From NCBI GenBank assembly GCA_001556025.1, contig LSIB01000084.1, forward strand, positions 1 to 61,301: DNA of 61,301 bases, given 5' to 3'. The translations under genes were made by a program, and so were the position numbers. Of the stretch, positions 16,793 to 26,507 are shown piece after piece; the stretch's first letter is position 1, and each line of letters starts with the position of its first letter. Source of the stretch: Rhizobiales bacterium CCH3-A5 (GTDB lineage Bacteria; Pseudomonadota; Alphaproteobacteria; Rhizobiales; Beijerinckiaceae). The notes under the pieces were generated by a model that had not been told where the DNA came from, did not search any database, and was given only the letters and a program-made list of their open reading frames with translations.

Positions 16793-18421
16793 ATGTCGGA
16801 TCGCAGGACCATCGGCACGTTCGATTATGTCGTGATCGGCGCGGGCTCGGCCGGGTGCGTCGCCGCCAACCGTCTTTCTGCAGACCCACGAAAGAAGGTG
16901 CTGGTGCTCGAAGCCGGCGGCATGGACGACTGGGTCTGGTTCCACATTCCGGTCGGTTATCTCTACGCCATCGGCAATCCCCGCGCCGACTGGCTGTTCA
17001 AGACCGAACCGCAGGCGGGCCTCGGCGGCCGCGCATTGGCCTATCCGCGCGGCAAGGTGCTCGGCGGCTGCTCGGCCATCAATGCGATGATCTATATGCG
17101 CGGGCAGGCGGCCGACTACGACGGCTGGCGTCAGCAGGGCCTGACCGGCTGGGGCTGGGACGATGTCCTGCCGCATTTCCTCAAGCACGAGGACCATGTT
17201 GCGCCCGGCCCCGATGGCATGCACCGCGCTGGCGGCGAATGGCGCGTCGAGCACCCGCGCGTGCGCTGGGATATTTTGGACGCGGTGCGCGATGCCGCCG
17301 CCGCAGCCGGGATCGCGCGGATCGAGGATTTCAACACCGGCGACAACGAAGGCTCGGCCTATTTCCAGGTCAACCAGCGTCGCGGCCGGCGGCTCAGCGC
17401 CTATCGCGCCTTTCTCGTGCCGGCGCTGGAGCGCGACAACACGCGGCTCGAAATCGGCGTCATGGTCGAGCGCATCGTCATCGCGGATGGGCGCGCGGTC
17501 GCGGTCGAGTTCACCCATAATGGCGAGGCCCTGCGCGTCGAGGTCTTGGGCGAGATCGTGCTCAGCGCCGGCGCGGTCGGCTCGCCCGCCATCCTCGAGC
17601 GCTCCGGCATCGGCGACGGCGCGCGCCTGCAGGCGCTGGGGCTGGACACGGTGCTCGACCGGCCCGGCGTCGGCGAGAACCTGCAGGACCATCTCCAGAT
17701 CAGGCCGGTCTACAAGGTCGAGGGCGTGCGCACGCTCAACACCGACTACGCAAAGCTCTGGCGCAGGCCGCTGATGGCGCTGGAATATGCGGTTCGGCGT
17801 ACCGGTCCGCTGACCATGGCCCCCTCGCAGCTCGGCGCCTTCGCCAAATCCTCGCCGGACTACGCCACCGCCAATCTCGAATTCCATTTCCAGCCGCTCT
17901 CGCTCGACACATGGGGCGCAGGGCTCCATCGCTTCGGGGCCTTCACCGCCAGCGCCTGCAATCTGCGCCCGTCGAGCCGGGGCAGCGTTCACATCAGGAC
18001 GCCACACGCGCCCGACGCTCCGGCCATCTCGCCCAACTACCTCGCCACCGACGAGGACCGCCGCGTCGCGGTCGATGCGCTCAAGCTCGCCCGCCGCATC
18101 GTCGCGCAGGCCCCGCTCGCCCGCTACCGGACGAGCGAGCATCTGCCCGGCCCCGAGATCGCCAGCGACGAGGCGCTGCTGGACGCCGCCGCCGCGCTCG
18201 GCACCACGATCTTCCACCCCGCCGGCACCGTCCGCATGGGCCGCGAAGAGGATCGCCACGCCGTGCTCGACGAGCGCCTGCGCTTGCGTGGCGTCAGGGG
18301 TCTGCGCGTCATCGACGCCTCGGTGATGCCGGCCATCACCTCGGGCAACACCGCCGCGCCCACCATGATGATCGCCGAGAAGGGCGCGGGCATGATGATC
18401 GAGGATGCGCGGGCCGCCTGA
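16793..18421 (+). CDS. GMC family FAD-dependent oxidoreductase (choline dehydrogenase-like)
   Basis: A 542-residue glucose-methanol-choline oxidoreductase that oxidises an alcohol to an aldehyde with FAD. Visible landmarks are the N-terminal dinucleotide fold YVVIGAGSAGCVAANRLS, the GMC signature GGCSAINAMIYMRGQAADYD, the second GMC signature GAVGSPAILERSGIGD and the C-terminal active-site HPAGTVRMG, then MPAITSGNTAAPTMMIAEKG. ATG at 16793 is chosen because the fold starts about 12 residues later. The substrate cannot be read from sequence; BetA-like choline or amino-alcohol oxidation would suit the eut neighbourhood. The stop overlaps the next start by one base (TGATG). Confidence 0.9.
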   Translation: MSDRRTIGTFDYVVIGAGSAGCVAANRLSADPRKKVLVLEAGGMDDWVWFHIPVGYLYAIGNPRADWLFKTEPQAGLGGRALAYPRGKVLGGCSAINAMIYMRGQAADYDGWRQQGLTGWGWDDVLPHFLKHEDHVAPGPDGMHRAGGEWRVEHPRVRWDILDAVRDAAAAAGIARIEDFNTGDNEGSAYFQVNQRRGRRLSAYRAFLVPALERDNTRLEIGVMVERIVIADGRAVAVEFTHNGEALRVEVLGEIVLSAGAVGSPAILERSGIGDGARLQALGLDTVLDRPGVGENLQDHLQIRPVYKVEGVRTLNTDYAKLWRRPLMALEYAVRRTGPLTMAPSQLGAFAKSSPDYATANLEFHFQPLSLDTWGAGLHRFGAFTASACNLRPSSRGSVHIRTPHAPDAPAISPNYLATDEDRRVAVDALKLARRIVAQAPLARYRTSEHLPGPEIASDEALLDAAAALGTTIFHPAGTVRMGREEDRHAVLDERLRLRGVRGLRVIDASVMPAITSGNTAAPTMMIAEKGAGMMIEDARAA

Positions 18422-18954
18422 TGGAGCCCGGGCCGCCTGCACCGATGCTAGGTCTGCGGCAAGCGCCGCTGCCATTGCGCGCCTTGCGCGCGGTCGTCGA
18501 GATCGTGCTGGCCGCGCTCATCCTGCTCGACGAGCTGGCGCGCCCGCTCTACCGGCCGCTCGCGCGCTGGATCGCCTCCCTGCGGCTGGTCGCCCGCATG
18601 GAGGCCGCGATCGCGCGGATGCCGCGTCTGGCGGTGCTGCTACTGCTCGCCCTGCCGCTGGCCGTCGCCGAACCGCTCAAGCTCGTCGGGCTCGTTCTGG
18701 TCGGGCGCGGGCAGTTCGTGCTCGGTGGAATCGTACTGGCGCTGGCCTATCTCGCCAGCTTCCTGATCGTCGAGCGCATCTACTACGCCGGGCGCTCCCA
18801 GCTCCTGAGCTATGGCTGGCTCGCCTGGGCGATGGGCCATCTGACGCGCCTGCGCGCCGCACTGCTGGACTGGGTGAAGGCCAGCGCCGCCTGGCGCTTC
18901 GTGCAGGCGCGGCGCGAGGCGGTTCGCCACTGGTGGCGCGGCCTGCGCGGCTGA
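18421..18954 (+). CDS. small integral membrane protein, unknown function
   Basis: A 177-residue protein with three to four hydrophobic segments (about 24-36, 64-88 and 97-117) and basic ends, so an inner-membrane protein with cytoplasmic tails. I recognise no family. It is translationally coupled to the GMC oxidoreductase (TGATG), so it may anchor or pass electrons for that enzyme, but nothing in it shows a cofactor site. Four bases separate it from the 3' end of the convergent autotransporter. Confidence 0.7.
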   Translation: MEPGPPAPMLGLRQAPLPLRALRAVVEIVLAALILLDELARPLYRPLARWIASLRLVARMEAAIARMPRLAVLLLLALPLAVAEPLKLVGLVLVGRGQFVLGGIVLALAYLASFLIVERIYYAGRSQLLSYGWLAWAMGHLTRLRAALLDWVKASAAWRFVQARREAVRHWWRGLRG

Positions 18955-18958
18955 CGTT

Positions 18959-21900
18959 TCAGAACCTGACGTCCAACCGCCCCTTCAGCGCGTGGTCGCG
19001 CTGGCTGTCTCCGAGCGCGGCCGTATAGGCGACGCCGACGCTCGTCATGCCCGAGACGCGCCACGACAGACCGGCCTCGGCCACCAGCACATCGCGCGCC
19101 ACGGGCGCTGCATAGACGTTGAACGTCCCGCCGCCGCTGGCGAAGGAAAGCCTCGCGCTCGGCGTGGTCTCGCCGAAGGCGTGCCGCCAGCCGAGCATGC
19201 CGCGCGCGAACAGCGGCATGTCGGCGATCTGTGCTTCAGCGCGCAGGCCCAGCGTCGTGAAGCCGAGGTTCTGGCTCGATCCGCCGGCGCGCAACGCCGC
19301 CGCCCCGCCCTGTTCCGTGCCGGCCTCGCTGCGGACATGCACGAGGGCGATCTGGGCGAAGGGCTCGAAGGCGACCGCGCCCATTCGAAGATCATAGCCG
19401 ATCTCGGCGAAGCCCTGCGTGGTCGAACCGCTGCCGTCATGGCGCAGCACGTCGGAGAAGCCGCGCAGCAGCGCCTGCCGGGTCAGATCGGTCTCGTTCC
19501 ACGCATAGGCCACACCTGCCCTCAGATTGACCGCGCCGAGTTTCGCGCCGCCATAGAGCGCCGCATGGACCGCATCCTGCGTGCCGCTGGAGCGGCGCGC
19601 GTCGAGGTCGAAATGATGCCGGGTGAAGCCGGCCAGCGCGCCGATGCGCCAAAGCGAGACGCCGCCGGACTCAAGCTCCACGCCGGCCAGCATGCCGCCG
19701 CCGCGCCGCTCCAGCGAGGCCGCGTTGCCGTCGCCGTCGCTGCGCCCCGCAGCCCCGATCGCCTCGCCCCAGAGCGTCACACGGCTGCTCTCGATGCGCG
19801 GGGCGGGCAGCGGCACGCCGCCCTTGCGGCCGGGCAGGTCGGCGCTGAACGCGCCCTGCACCGTGCCCAGCGAGGCAGAGGTCTCGAATGGCGCGCGCAG
19901 GCGGTTCAGCACCGCCTCGCGCACGAGATGGCTGGTCTCGATCGCAACCGAGACGCCCTGCGCATGCGCCTCACCCGAGAGCGCGTCGAAACCGGCCCGC
20001 GCCTCGGCGATGGTCGATGAGATCAGCGCGTCATAGATCCGGTTGCCCGCGCCGAGCGCTTCGGCCGCGCGGCCCGCCCCGGTCTGGTTGCGGGTGATCG
20101 CCACGAAAGGACCGGGGCCTGCCCCGAACGAGACATCGTTGCGCGCCAGCGTCAGCACGACGTCGTTGGCGCCGTAGCTCAGCGTCGGCGTCAGGAAGGC
20201 GAGGTTGGTGGTCAGGCCGGAGAACGTCCCGCTGACGCTGCCCTGCGCCGCCAGGATGACGTAGCGCGTCGACAGCGCATAATCGCCCTGCTCAGCCAGC
20301 ACCTGCACGAGGCCGCCGGTCAGCGTCGCCGTTCCGGTGGCGTTGATCCGGTCGGCTTGACCCGCCGCATTGGCTTCGACCTGATAGGTCGAGCCCGGAG
20401 CGAAGGCGACATTGCCGGCAACGCTGAGCGTGCCGATCGAATTGCCCGGCGCGACCGCGCCGGCGACGGCGTTGATCCCGCCGACCGTGCCCGTGCCGCC
20501 AAGCGTGCCGCCATTCAGCGTGACGACCGAGCCGGCGAGCGAGCCGTTGACGACGAGCATGCCGGCATTGAGGCTGGTCGCGCCCGTGAACGAGCTTGTC
20601 CCCGTCAGACTGAGCGTGCCGGAGCCGGCCTTGACCAGCCCGCCCGACCCCGAGATCGCGCCCGAAAACGTGGTGGAGGCGTTGTTGCCGCCGCTGGTCA
20701 GCGTCGCCGTGCCGATGGCGGCCGTGCCCGCGCCTGCCAGCGAACCGATGCTCTGATTGAGGCCGTTCAGCGCCAGCGTCGCGCCCGCCGCCACGGTGAA
20801 GGCCGAGTTGGGCGAGAAAGCGCCGGCAGCGCCTGCCTGAAGCGTGCCGCCGGTGACGCTGGTCGCGCCGGAATAGCTGTCCGAGCCCGAGAGCACGGCT
20901 GTGCCCGGGCCTGCCTTGGAGAAGCCGCCCGGTCCCGTCAGCGCGGCGCCAAGTGTAAAGGTAAAGGCCGGATCGGCGATATCGAGCCCGCCGCCGCCAT
21001 TGCCGAAGGTGATGGTGCGCGCCGTGGTGAAGCTCGTGCCGGTGATTTGCAGCACGCCGCCATTGAAAGTCAGCCCGCCCGAGGCCGCGCCGAGATTGGC
21101 GTCGCGCGAGACGCTGAGCGTGCCGCCGGTGAGGGTCGTGCCGCCGGAATAGGTGTTGGTTCCGGTCAGGATCGTCGTGCCGGAACCCATCTGCACGACC
21201 TTTCCGGCGGAGCCCGCCGTCAGCGCGTCGTTCGAGATCACGCCGGCAAAGGTGTAGCTGTCCGAACGGTTGAAGGCGAGCGTGCCGGCATTGGCGACAT
21301 TGCCGATGATCGAGCCCGACGCCCCGCCATTGCCGAGCTGCAGCACGGTGCAGTTTCAGATTCGCGTCCCGCCCTCATAGCTGTTCGCGCCAGCCAGGAT
21401 CACGGTCCCGGTGCCGGTCGTGCCCGGCCTCGTCGTGACCAGAACGGAGCTGGAATTGTTGAACCCGCTGATGACGCCCGAGAACGTCGTCGACGAGCCG
21501 CCATCGACCGCCAGCGACAGGCCAGGCGATTCCGTCGTCCCGCCGGGGATCTTGACCTCGCCAGCACCTGTCAGGTTGCGGATCGTCGGCGAGGTCGCCT
21601 CCCTCAGATCGAGGATCGCGCCCGCATCCACACGGGTTGAGCCGCTTCCCAGCGCCGTGCCGAAATTCGTCGTCCCCGCCAGCGTGCCACCTGCGACGAT
21701 GATCATCGCCGAGCTGTTGATGCTGACCGTGCCGTTGGCGACCCTGACCGTGCCCGCCACGCCCGCGACGCCGAAGGTCGCCGTCGCGCCGGCATTGACG
21801 GTGAGGTTCCCGCCGATCTGGGTCAGCAATCCGGCGACCGAGGAGAACCCGCTGCTCGTGTTCGAGGCGAAGACGACCTGCTGCGAATAGGTGCCCGTGC

Positions 21901-22306
21901 TGGCGATATCGGTGCGCAGCGCGCCGCCGGCCAGCGTAATCGTCCCCGAGCCGAGCGCGTCGATATTGGCCGGGCCCGGCGAGTTCAGATGGTTGGCGAT
22001 GAGCAGCCCGGCATTGATCGTCGTGCCGCCGGTATAGGTGTTCGCGCCCGAGAGCGTCAGCGTCCCGGCGCCAATCTTGATGACGCCGAAGCCGCCGGAG
22101 ACGATCCCGCTCTGCGTCGCAGCGCCTGTGGCGACCTGAAACTCCGTATCGGCGGTCAGCGTGCGCGGTGTCGCGTCGCTAACACCATCCGCATAGACGA
22201 CCTGCGCGCATAACGGCGCGGCCGAACTCAGCATCGTGCCGGCAAGCAGCACGCCGAAAACGCGACGCCGACGCGTCGCGCCGCCTTGTCGAACGCTGTA
22301 AACCAC
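18959..22306 (-). pseudogene. autotransporter adhesin split by an in-frame TGA
   Basis: One reading frame of 1116 codons. It has a signal peptide (MVYSVRQGG...RRRR...LLAGTMLSSAAPLCAQ), a beta-helix passenger with many PATR-type repeats (GAGTLTLSGANTYTGGTTI and relatives) and a C-terminal type V beta-barrel of about 260 residues ending in GRLDVRF. A TGA at 21356-21358 interrupts it. The reading frame is the same on both sides and the passenger pattern resumes at once (GGTRI, stop, NCTVLQLGNGG, where NGTVLQLGNGG is expected). GTG at 22306 with GGGGAC upstream is the likely start. It is probably a recent nonsense pseudogene, though phase-variable or readthrough expression, or a sequencing error, cannot be excluded. 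Confidence 0.85.
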
Positions 22307-22399
22307 GCAAAACCGTCCCCTGCCCGACCGCCACGTTACGACAGCGGTGGGGCTTGGCACATGGATGAATGTTCACAGGGACGAGGCCGCGCCGGACAC

Positions 22400-23371
22400 T
22401 CAGACGATACCGTTGCGCAGCTCCGTTTCGCCGCGCGCCAGCCGGTCGAGATTCTCGACCAGCAGATCGACGACATTGGTTTCATAGGCGCGGGTCTCGC
22501 CGGCGCTGTGGGGCGTGATGATGACCTGCGGCATACTCCAGAGCGGGGATGCCGCGGGCAGCGGCTCCTCGACCGTCACATCGATACCCGCGCCTGCGAT
22601 GCGGTTCTCCGACAGCGCCGCGATCAACGCCGGCTCATCGACGACCTTTCCGCGCGCCACGTTGACCAGCAGAGCCGAGGGCTTCATCGCGGCGAGCGCT
22701 GCCGCATTGATCAGGCCCTCCGTCTCGGGCGTCAGCGGGCAGGTCAGCGCGACGATGTCGGCGTGCGCCAGCGCCTGATGCAGCGCGTTGGGATGGACGA
22801 TCTCGTCGATGCCCGCGACCGGGCCGGGCTGGCGACGCACGCCAACGATGCGCAGGTCGAAGGCCGACGCCAGCTTCGCCAGTCTTTGCCCGATGCGCCC
22901 AAGGCCGACGATGACGAGCGTCTTGCCACCGAGTTCGTCCTCCCGGGCGCTGCGATCGCCGATCATCGGCCGCCAGTGCCTTGCGGTCTGGTTGTCGCGG
23001 GCGAGGTGGACCTGGCGGGTCAGCGACAGGATCAGCGCCATGGCGTGTTCGGCAACGGCGCGCTCATTGGCCCCTTGAGCGCTGGCGAGCCTGATCCCGG
23101 CCTTGGCCAGCGCCGCCTTGTCGTACTGGTCCGTGCCGGCGCTGACCGACTGGATGAAACGCAGGCGCGGCGAGACCGCGATCAACTCGTTGCGCCACAG
23201 CCCCGACAGCACCAGCACGTCCGCCTCGGCCGCTCGCGCCTTGAGTTCGTCGAGGCTGCGCGCCTCGAAACTTTTCGCCGAGCGGCCCCGCGTCAGAAAC
23301 TCGGCCTGCAACTGATAGGCGGCATGGGCGAAGCCGATGGTCAGCTCGGATTCGGGCGGCAGGCTGGGCAT
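22400..23371 (-). CDS. D-isomer-specific 2-hydroxyacid dehydrogenase
   Basis: A 323-residue NAD(P)-dependent dehydrogenase that interconverts a 2-oxoacid and its D-2-hydroxyacid. It shows the dinucleotide motif VGLGRIGQRLAKLA, the catalytic Arg in VNVARGKVVDE, the catalytic Glu in DVTVEEPLP and the catalytic His in ITPHSAGET. Length and motif order match the glyoxylate/hydroxypyruvate reductase branch, but the substrate is uncertain. It lies downstream of cobC on the same strand (81-bp gap) without an obvious shared pathway. Confidence 0.9.
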   Translation of the reverse strand: MPSLPPESELTIGFAHAAYQLQAEFLTRGRSAKSFEARSLDELKARAAEADVLVLSGLWRNELIAVSPRLRFIQSVSAGTDQYDKAALAKAGIRLASAQGANERAVAEHAMALILSLTRQVHLARDNQTARHWRPMIGDRSAREDELGGKTLVIVGLGRIGQRLAKLASAFDLRIVGVRRQPGPVAGIDEIVHPNALHQALAHADIVALTCPLTPETEGLINAAALAAMKPSALLVNVARGKVVDEPALIAALSENRIAGAGIDVTVEEPLPAASPLWSMPQVIITPHSAGETRAYETNVVDLLVENLDRLARGETELRNGIV

Positions 23372-23452
23372 GGGTGGTGTCCTCGAGGCTCGGTGGGGCT
23401 GATGCTAGCCGCGTACGACGACGCTGTCGCTTGCGTCCCGCACATGCAGGGC

Positions 23453-24457
23453 TCACGTCGGAGCACAGAAGGCCGCCAGTGCCGCTTCCAGTCGCAGCCA
23501 CTCTGACTCCGCGCCCGGCAGCCCGAAGCGCAGCCAGCACGGATCGTAGCGGAAGCGCCGGACATAGACGCCGTGTCGACCGAGATGCGCGAACAGCGCC
23601 GCCGCGTTCGGCGTCTCCAGCAGGCGAAAAAGCGACTTGCCGCCGACGACCGCGCCAAGCTGCCCGATCAAGCCGTCGAGACGCTTGGCGGCGGCCTGGG
23701 TCGAAAGGGTAGCCGCAGCGAGCCAGCCTTGATCGGCAAGAGCGGTCGCGGCCACGGCCAGCGCCGGTCCCGCAACGGCCCAAGGGCCGAGCCCGGCGCG
23801 CAAGGCGGCGACCGTCTCCGGGGCGCCGATGGCGAAGCCGACACGCAAGCCGGCCATGCCATAGCTCTTGCCGAAGGAGCGCAGCACAATCGCGCCCTGC
23901 GGCAATGCCGGGATGAGGCTTACCTCCGGAGTGAAATCGCAAAAGGCCTCGTCGACGACAAGCACGCCGCCGCGCCCTCGGCAATGAGTGGCCAGCGCCG
24001 CCAGGTCGCAGTGCGGCACGATCCGCCCATCGGGATTGTTGGGATTGACCACCACGAGCGTCGCCGCCTCGCCGACTGCGTCCAGCGACTCGATCTCGGC
24101 GACGGCGTGACCGCCCTTGCGCCAGGCCAGCGCATGCTCGGCATAGGTCGGCCCCAGCACGGCGACCGGGCCCTTGGCCAAGAGCCGCGGCAGCATCTCG
24201 ATCAGGATCTGCGTACCCGGCGCAGCCACGATCCCGACTCGCTCCGGCACGCGATAGACGTCGCGGGCGGCTTGCAGCAGCGCCGCCTCCTCCCGCGCTC
24301 CCGGCAGCCGTTGCCACAGGCTTAACGGCAGCGACGGAAGCGGATAGGGATGCGGGTTGATGCCCGTGGAGAGATCGATCCAGGGCTCGGGCGCATCGGG
24401 AAACAGCGCGCGGGCCTGCGCGAGATCGCCGCCATGCCAAATCTCGTCCTCAGCCAA
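23453..24457 (-). CDS. cobC: threonine-phosphate decarboxylase
   Basis: A 334-residue PLP-dependent enzyme of the aminotransferase fold I. CobC/CobD-type proteins make (R)-1-amino-2-propanol phosphate, the linker joining corrin to the lower ligand of cobalamin. The sequence shows the opening HGGDLAQARALFP and DLSTGINPHPYP typical of the family, VVNPNNPDGR, DEAFCDF and the Schiff-base lysine in RSFGKSYGMAGLRVG. A TTG at 24457 is taken as start because GGAG lies 7-8 nt upstream; in-frame ATG further upstream would overlap the divergent neighbour. The starts of cobC and the next gene are only 20 bp apart, so both promoters overlap each other's coding region or are very compact. Confidence 0.9.
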   Translation of the reverse strand: MAEDEIWHGGDLAQARALFPDAPEPWIDLSTGINPHPYPLPSLPLSLWQRLPGAREEAALLQAARDVYRVPERVGIVAAPGTQILIEMLPRLLAKGPVAVLGPTYAEHALAWRKGGHAVAEIESLDAVGEAATLVVVNPNNPDGRIVPHCDLAALATHCRGRGGVLVVDEAFCDFTPEVSLIPALPQGAIVLRSFGKSYGMAGLRVGFAIGAPETVAALRAGLGPWAVAGPALAVAATALADQGWLAAATLSTQAAAKRLDGLIGQLGAVVGGKSLFRLLETPNAAALFAHLGRHGVYVRRFRYDPCWLRFGLPGAESEWLRLEAALAAFCAPT

Positions 24458-24477
24458 AGTTTGCTCCGCAAGCCCGC

Positions 24478-25452
24478 ATGAACCTCTCCGACACCCTGCC
24501 TTTGGCGTTGGCCGCCCTCGCGATCGAGGCGGCGCTCGGCTATCCACAGGGCTTGTATGCGCGGATCGGCCATCCCGTCACCTGGCTTGGCGCGCTGATC
24601 GCCGCGCTCGACCGGACCTTGAACCGCGAGCGCGATTCCGCGACGCGGCGCAAGGCGGCGGGCGTCGCGGCGCTTCTCGTCCTGCTCGCCGTGACGCTGA
24701 TCGCGTCGCTGCTCCTCGTCAAACTCTGCAGTCTTCTCGGCCCGCTCGCTCTGCTGCCGCTGGCGCTGCTGGCGTCGAGCCTGCTCGCCCAGCGAAGCCT
24801 GTACGAGCATGTCGCGCGCGTCGCCGACGGGCTCGAAACCGGTTTGCCGGACGGGCGAAAGGCCGTCTCGATGATCGTCGGCCGCGATCCCGACAGCCTC
24901 GACGAGGCCGGCGTCGCGCGCGCCGCGATCGAGAGCCTGGCCGAGAACTTTTCCGATGGCATCGTTGCGCCGGCCTTCTGGCTGGCGGTCGGCGGCCTGC
25001 CCGGCATCGCGCTCTACAAGGCGGTCAACACCGCCGATTCGATGATCGGCCACAGGACGCCGCGCCATCTCGCCTTCGGCTGGGCCGCCGCCCGGCTCGA
25101 CGACCTCGTCAACCTGCCGGCCTCGCGACTGACGGCGCTGCTGCTGGTCGCATCGGCAGCCACCATACGCGACGCCGACCCCGCCAGCGCATGGCGCGCC
25201 GTCCGCCGCGACGCCGCGCGCCACCGCTCGCCCAATGCCGGCTGGCCCGAGGCCGCGATGGCCGGCGCGCTCGACTTGAGGCTGGCGGGCCCGCGCATCT
25301 ATGGCGCGGTCAGGGTCGAGGATGGCTGGATGGGCGATGGGCGGCCGGAAGCGAACGCCGCCGACATACGCAGGGCCTTGATGCTCTACCGCCGCGCCTG
25401 CCTGCTGCTCTGGGGGCTGGCGGCGTTCGGGACGCTGTTGGCGCTCGCCTGA
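24478..25452 (+). CDS. cobD: adenosylcobinamide-phosphate synthase (CobD/CbiB)
   Basis: A 324-residue integral membrane protein that joins the aminopropanol (phosphate) linker to adenosylcobyric acid. Landmarks are GYPQGLYARIGHPVTWLGALI at the N-terminus, IVGRDPDSLDEAGVARAAIESLAENFSDG (the conserved family core), LYKAVNTADSMIGHR and RDAARHRSPNAGWPEAAMAGAL. Several hydrophobic segments are present. It is divergent from cobC, its pathway partner. Cobalamin made here would serve eutBC in this window among other enzymes. Confidence 0.95.
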   Translation: MNLSDTLPLALAALAIEAALGYPQGLYARIGHPVTWLGALIAALDRTLNRERDSATRRKAAGVAALLVLLAVTLIASLLLVKLCSLLGPLALLPLALLASSLLAQRSLYEHVARVADGLETGLPDGRKAVSMIVGRDPDSLDEAGVARAAIESLAENFSDGIVAPAFWLAVGGLPGIALYKAVNTADSMIGHRTPRHLAFGWAAARLDDLVNLPASRLTALLLVASAATIRDADPASAWRAVRRDAARHRSPNAGWPEAAMAGALDLRLAGPRIYGAVRVEDGWMGDGRPEANAADIRRALMLYRRACLLLWGLAAFGTLLALA

Positions 25453-25581
25453 CGCCGCGCCATGCGTCCCCGGCGCTTCCGGGTTGCGGTCGGGCAGCGC
25501 CTCTTGGCGACGATCTTGCTGGCGCTGCTTCACCGACCCGGCGATGATCGCCTCGTCAGAAGAGCCACGGAGACGTAAGCC

Positions 25582-26496
25582 TTGAGCTATGACCGCGACC
25601 TGATCGGCTACGGCGCCAACCCGCCCGATCCCCAATGGCCGGGCGGCGCCCGCATCGCGATCAACTTCGTGATGAATTACGAGGAGGGCTCCGAGCCCTC
25701 GATGCAGGATGGCGAGGGCTATACCGAGACGGCGCTGACCGAATCGAGCAGCCTCAACATGCCGGTGAAGGGCCGCGACCTCGCCGGCGAAGGCATGTTC
25801 GCCTATGGCAGCCGGGTCGGCTTCTGGCGGCTGATGCGGCTGTTCCAGGAGCGCAGGCTGCCGCTGACGGTGTTCGGCTGCGCGCTGGCGATCGAGCGCA
25901 ACCCGGAGGCCGCCGCCGCGATCAAAGCTTCTGGCTTCGACGTCTGCTGCCATGGCTGGCGCTGGATCAAGCATTACGAACTGGAGGAAGCGCAGGAACG
26001 CGAGCACATCCGCAAAGCCGTCGCCTCGCTGCGGGAGACGGTCGGCGCGCGCCCGCTCGGCTGGTATTGCCGCTATGGGCCCAGCGTCAACACGCGCAGG
26101 CTCGTGGTCGAGGAGGGCGGCTTCCTCTACGATTCGGACGCCTATGACGACGAGCTGCCCTATTGGACAGTGGTCTCGGGCAAGCCGCATCTCGTCGTGC
26201 CCTATTCGCTCGTCCACAATGACGGCAAGTTCGGCACCGGCTTCTTCTCGACCTCGAACGACTATTTCGACTGGCACAAGGACGCCTTCGACATGCTCTA
26301 TGCCGAGGGCGCCACTCAGCCCAAGATGATGTCGGTGGGGCTGCATATGCGCCTGATCGGCCATCCGGCGCGGGCGGCGGGCCTCGCGCGCTTCCTCGAC
26401 TATGTGCAGAAGCACGAGAACGTCTGGGTTACCGGCCGCCTCGACATCGCGCAGCATTGGGCGAAGACGCATCCGTTTGCCGGAAAACTGGATTGA
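25582..26496 (+). CDS. polysaccharide deacetylase-fold amidohydrolase (PuuE allantoinase-like)
   Basis: A 304-residue protein of the NodB/CE4 fold, in the PuuE branch that includes metal-independent allantoinases. It starts MSYDRDLIGYGANPPDPQWPGGARIA, a very typical PuuE opening, and continues with FVMNYEEGSE, CCHGWRWI, GWYCRYGPSVNTRR and SVGLHMRLIGHPAR. The start codon is TTG. True allantoinase activity is possible but the family is broad (cyclic amides, N-acyl groups). It is the first gene of a forward cluster with an NHL-repeat protein and an amidohydrolase; 11 bp separate it from the next start. Confidence 0.88.
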   Translation: MSYDRDLIGYGANPPDPQWPGGARIAINFVMNYEEGSEPSMQDGEGYTETALTESSSLNMPVKGRDLAGEGMFAYGSRVGFWRLMRLFQERRLPLTVFGCALAIERNPEAAAAIKASGFDVCCHGWRWIKHYELEEAQEREHIRKAVASLRETVGARPLGWYCRYGPSVNTRRLVVEEGGFLYDSDAYDDELPYWTVVSGKPHLVVPYSLVHNDGKFGTGFFSTSNDYFDWHKDAFDMLYAEGATQPKMMSVGLHMRLIGHPARAAGLARFLDYVQKHENVWVTGRLDIAQHWAKTHPFAGKLD

Positions 26497-26507
26497 AGGA
26501 CGACGCC

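Noticed and set aside
16718..18475. Long open frame on the reverse strand (585 codons) antisense to the GMC gene
   Set aside because: The forward GMC motifs are unmistakable; the reverse product has no family motif and shows the typical shadow composition.
21356..21358. TGA in the autotransporter as selenocysteine
   Set aside because: No SECIS-like hairpin was recognised and structural passenger repeats have no use for selenocysteine; nonsense mutation is more likely.
24322..26472. Long open frame on the reverse strand (716 codons) antisense to cobD and the PuuE-like gene
   Set aside because: It overlaps two well-supported forward genes completely, has Arg/Ala/Gly-rich low-complexity composition and no recognisable domain. 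It is a codon-bias shadow.
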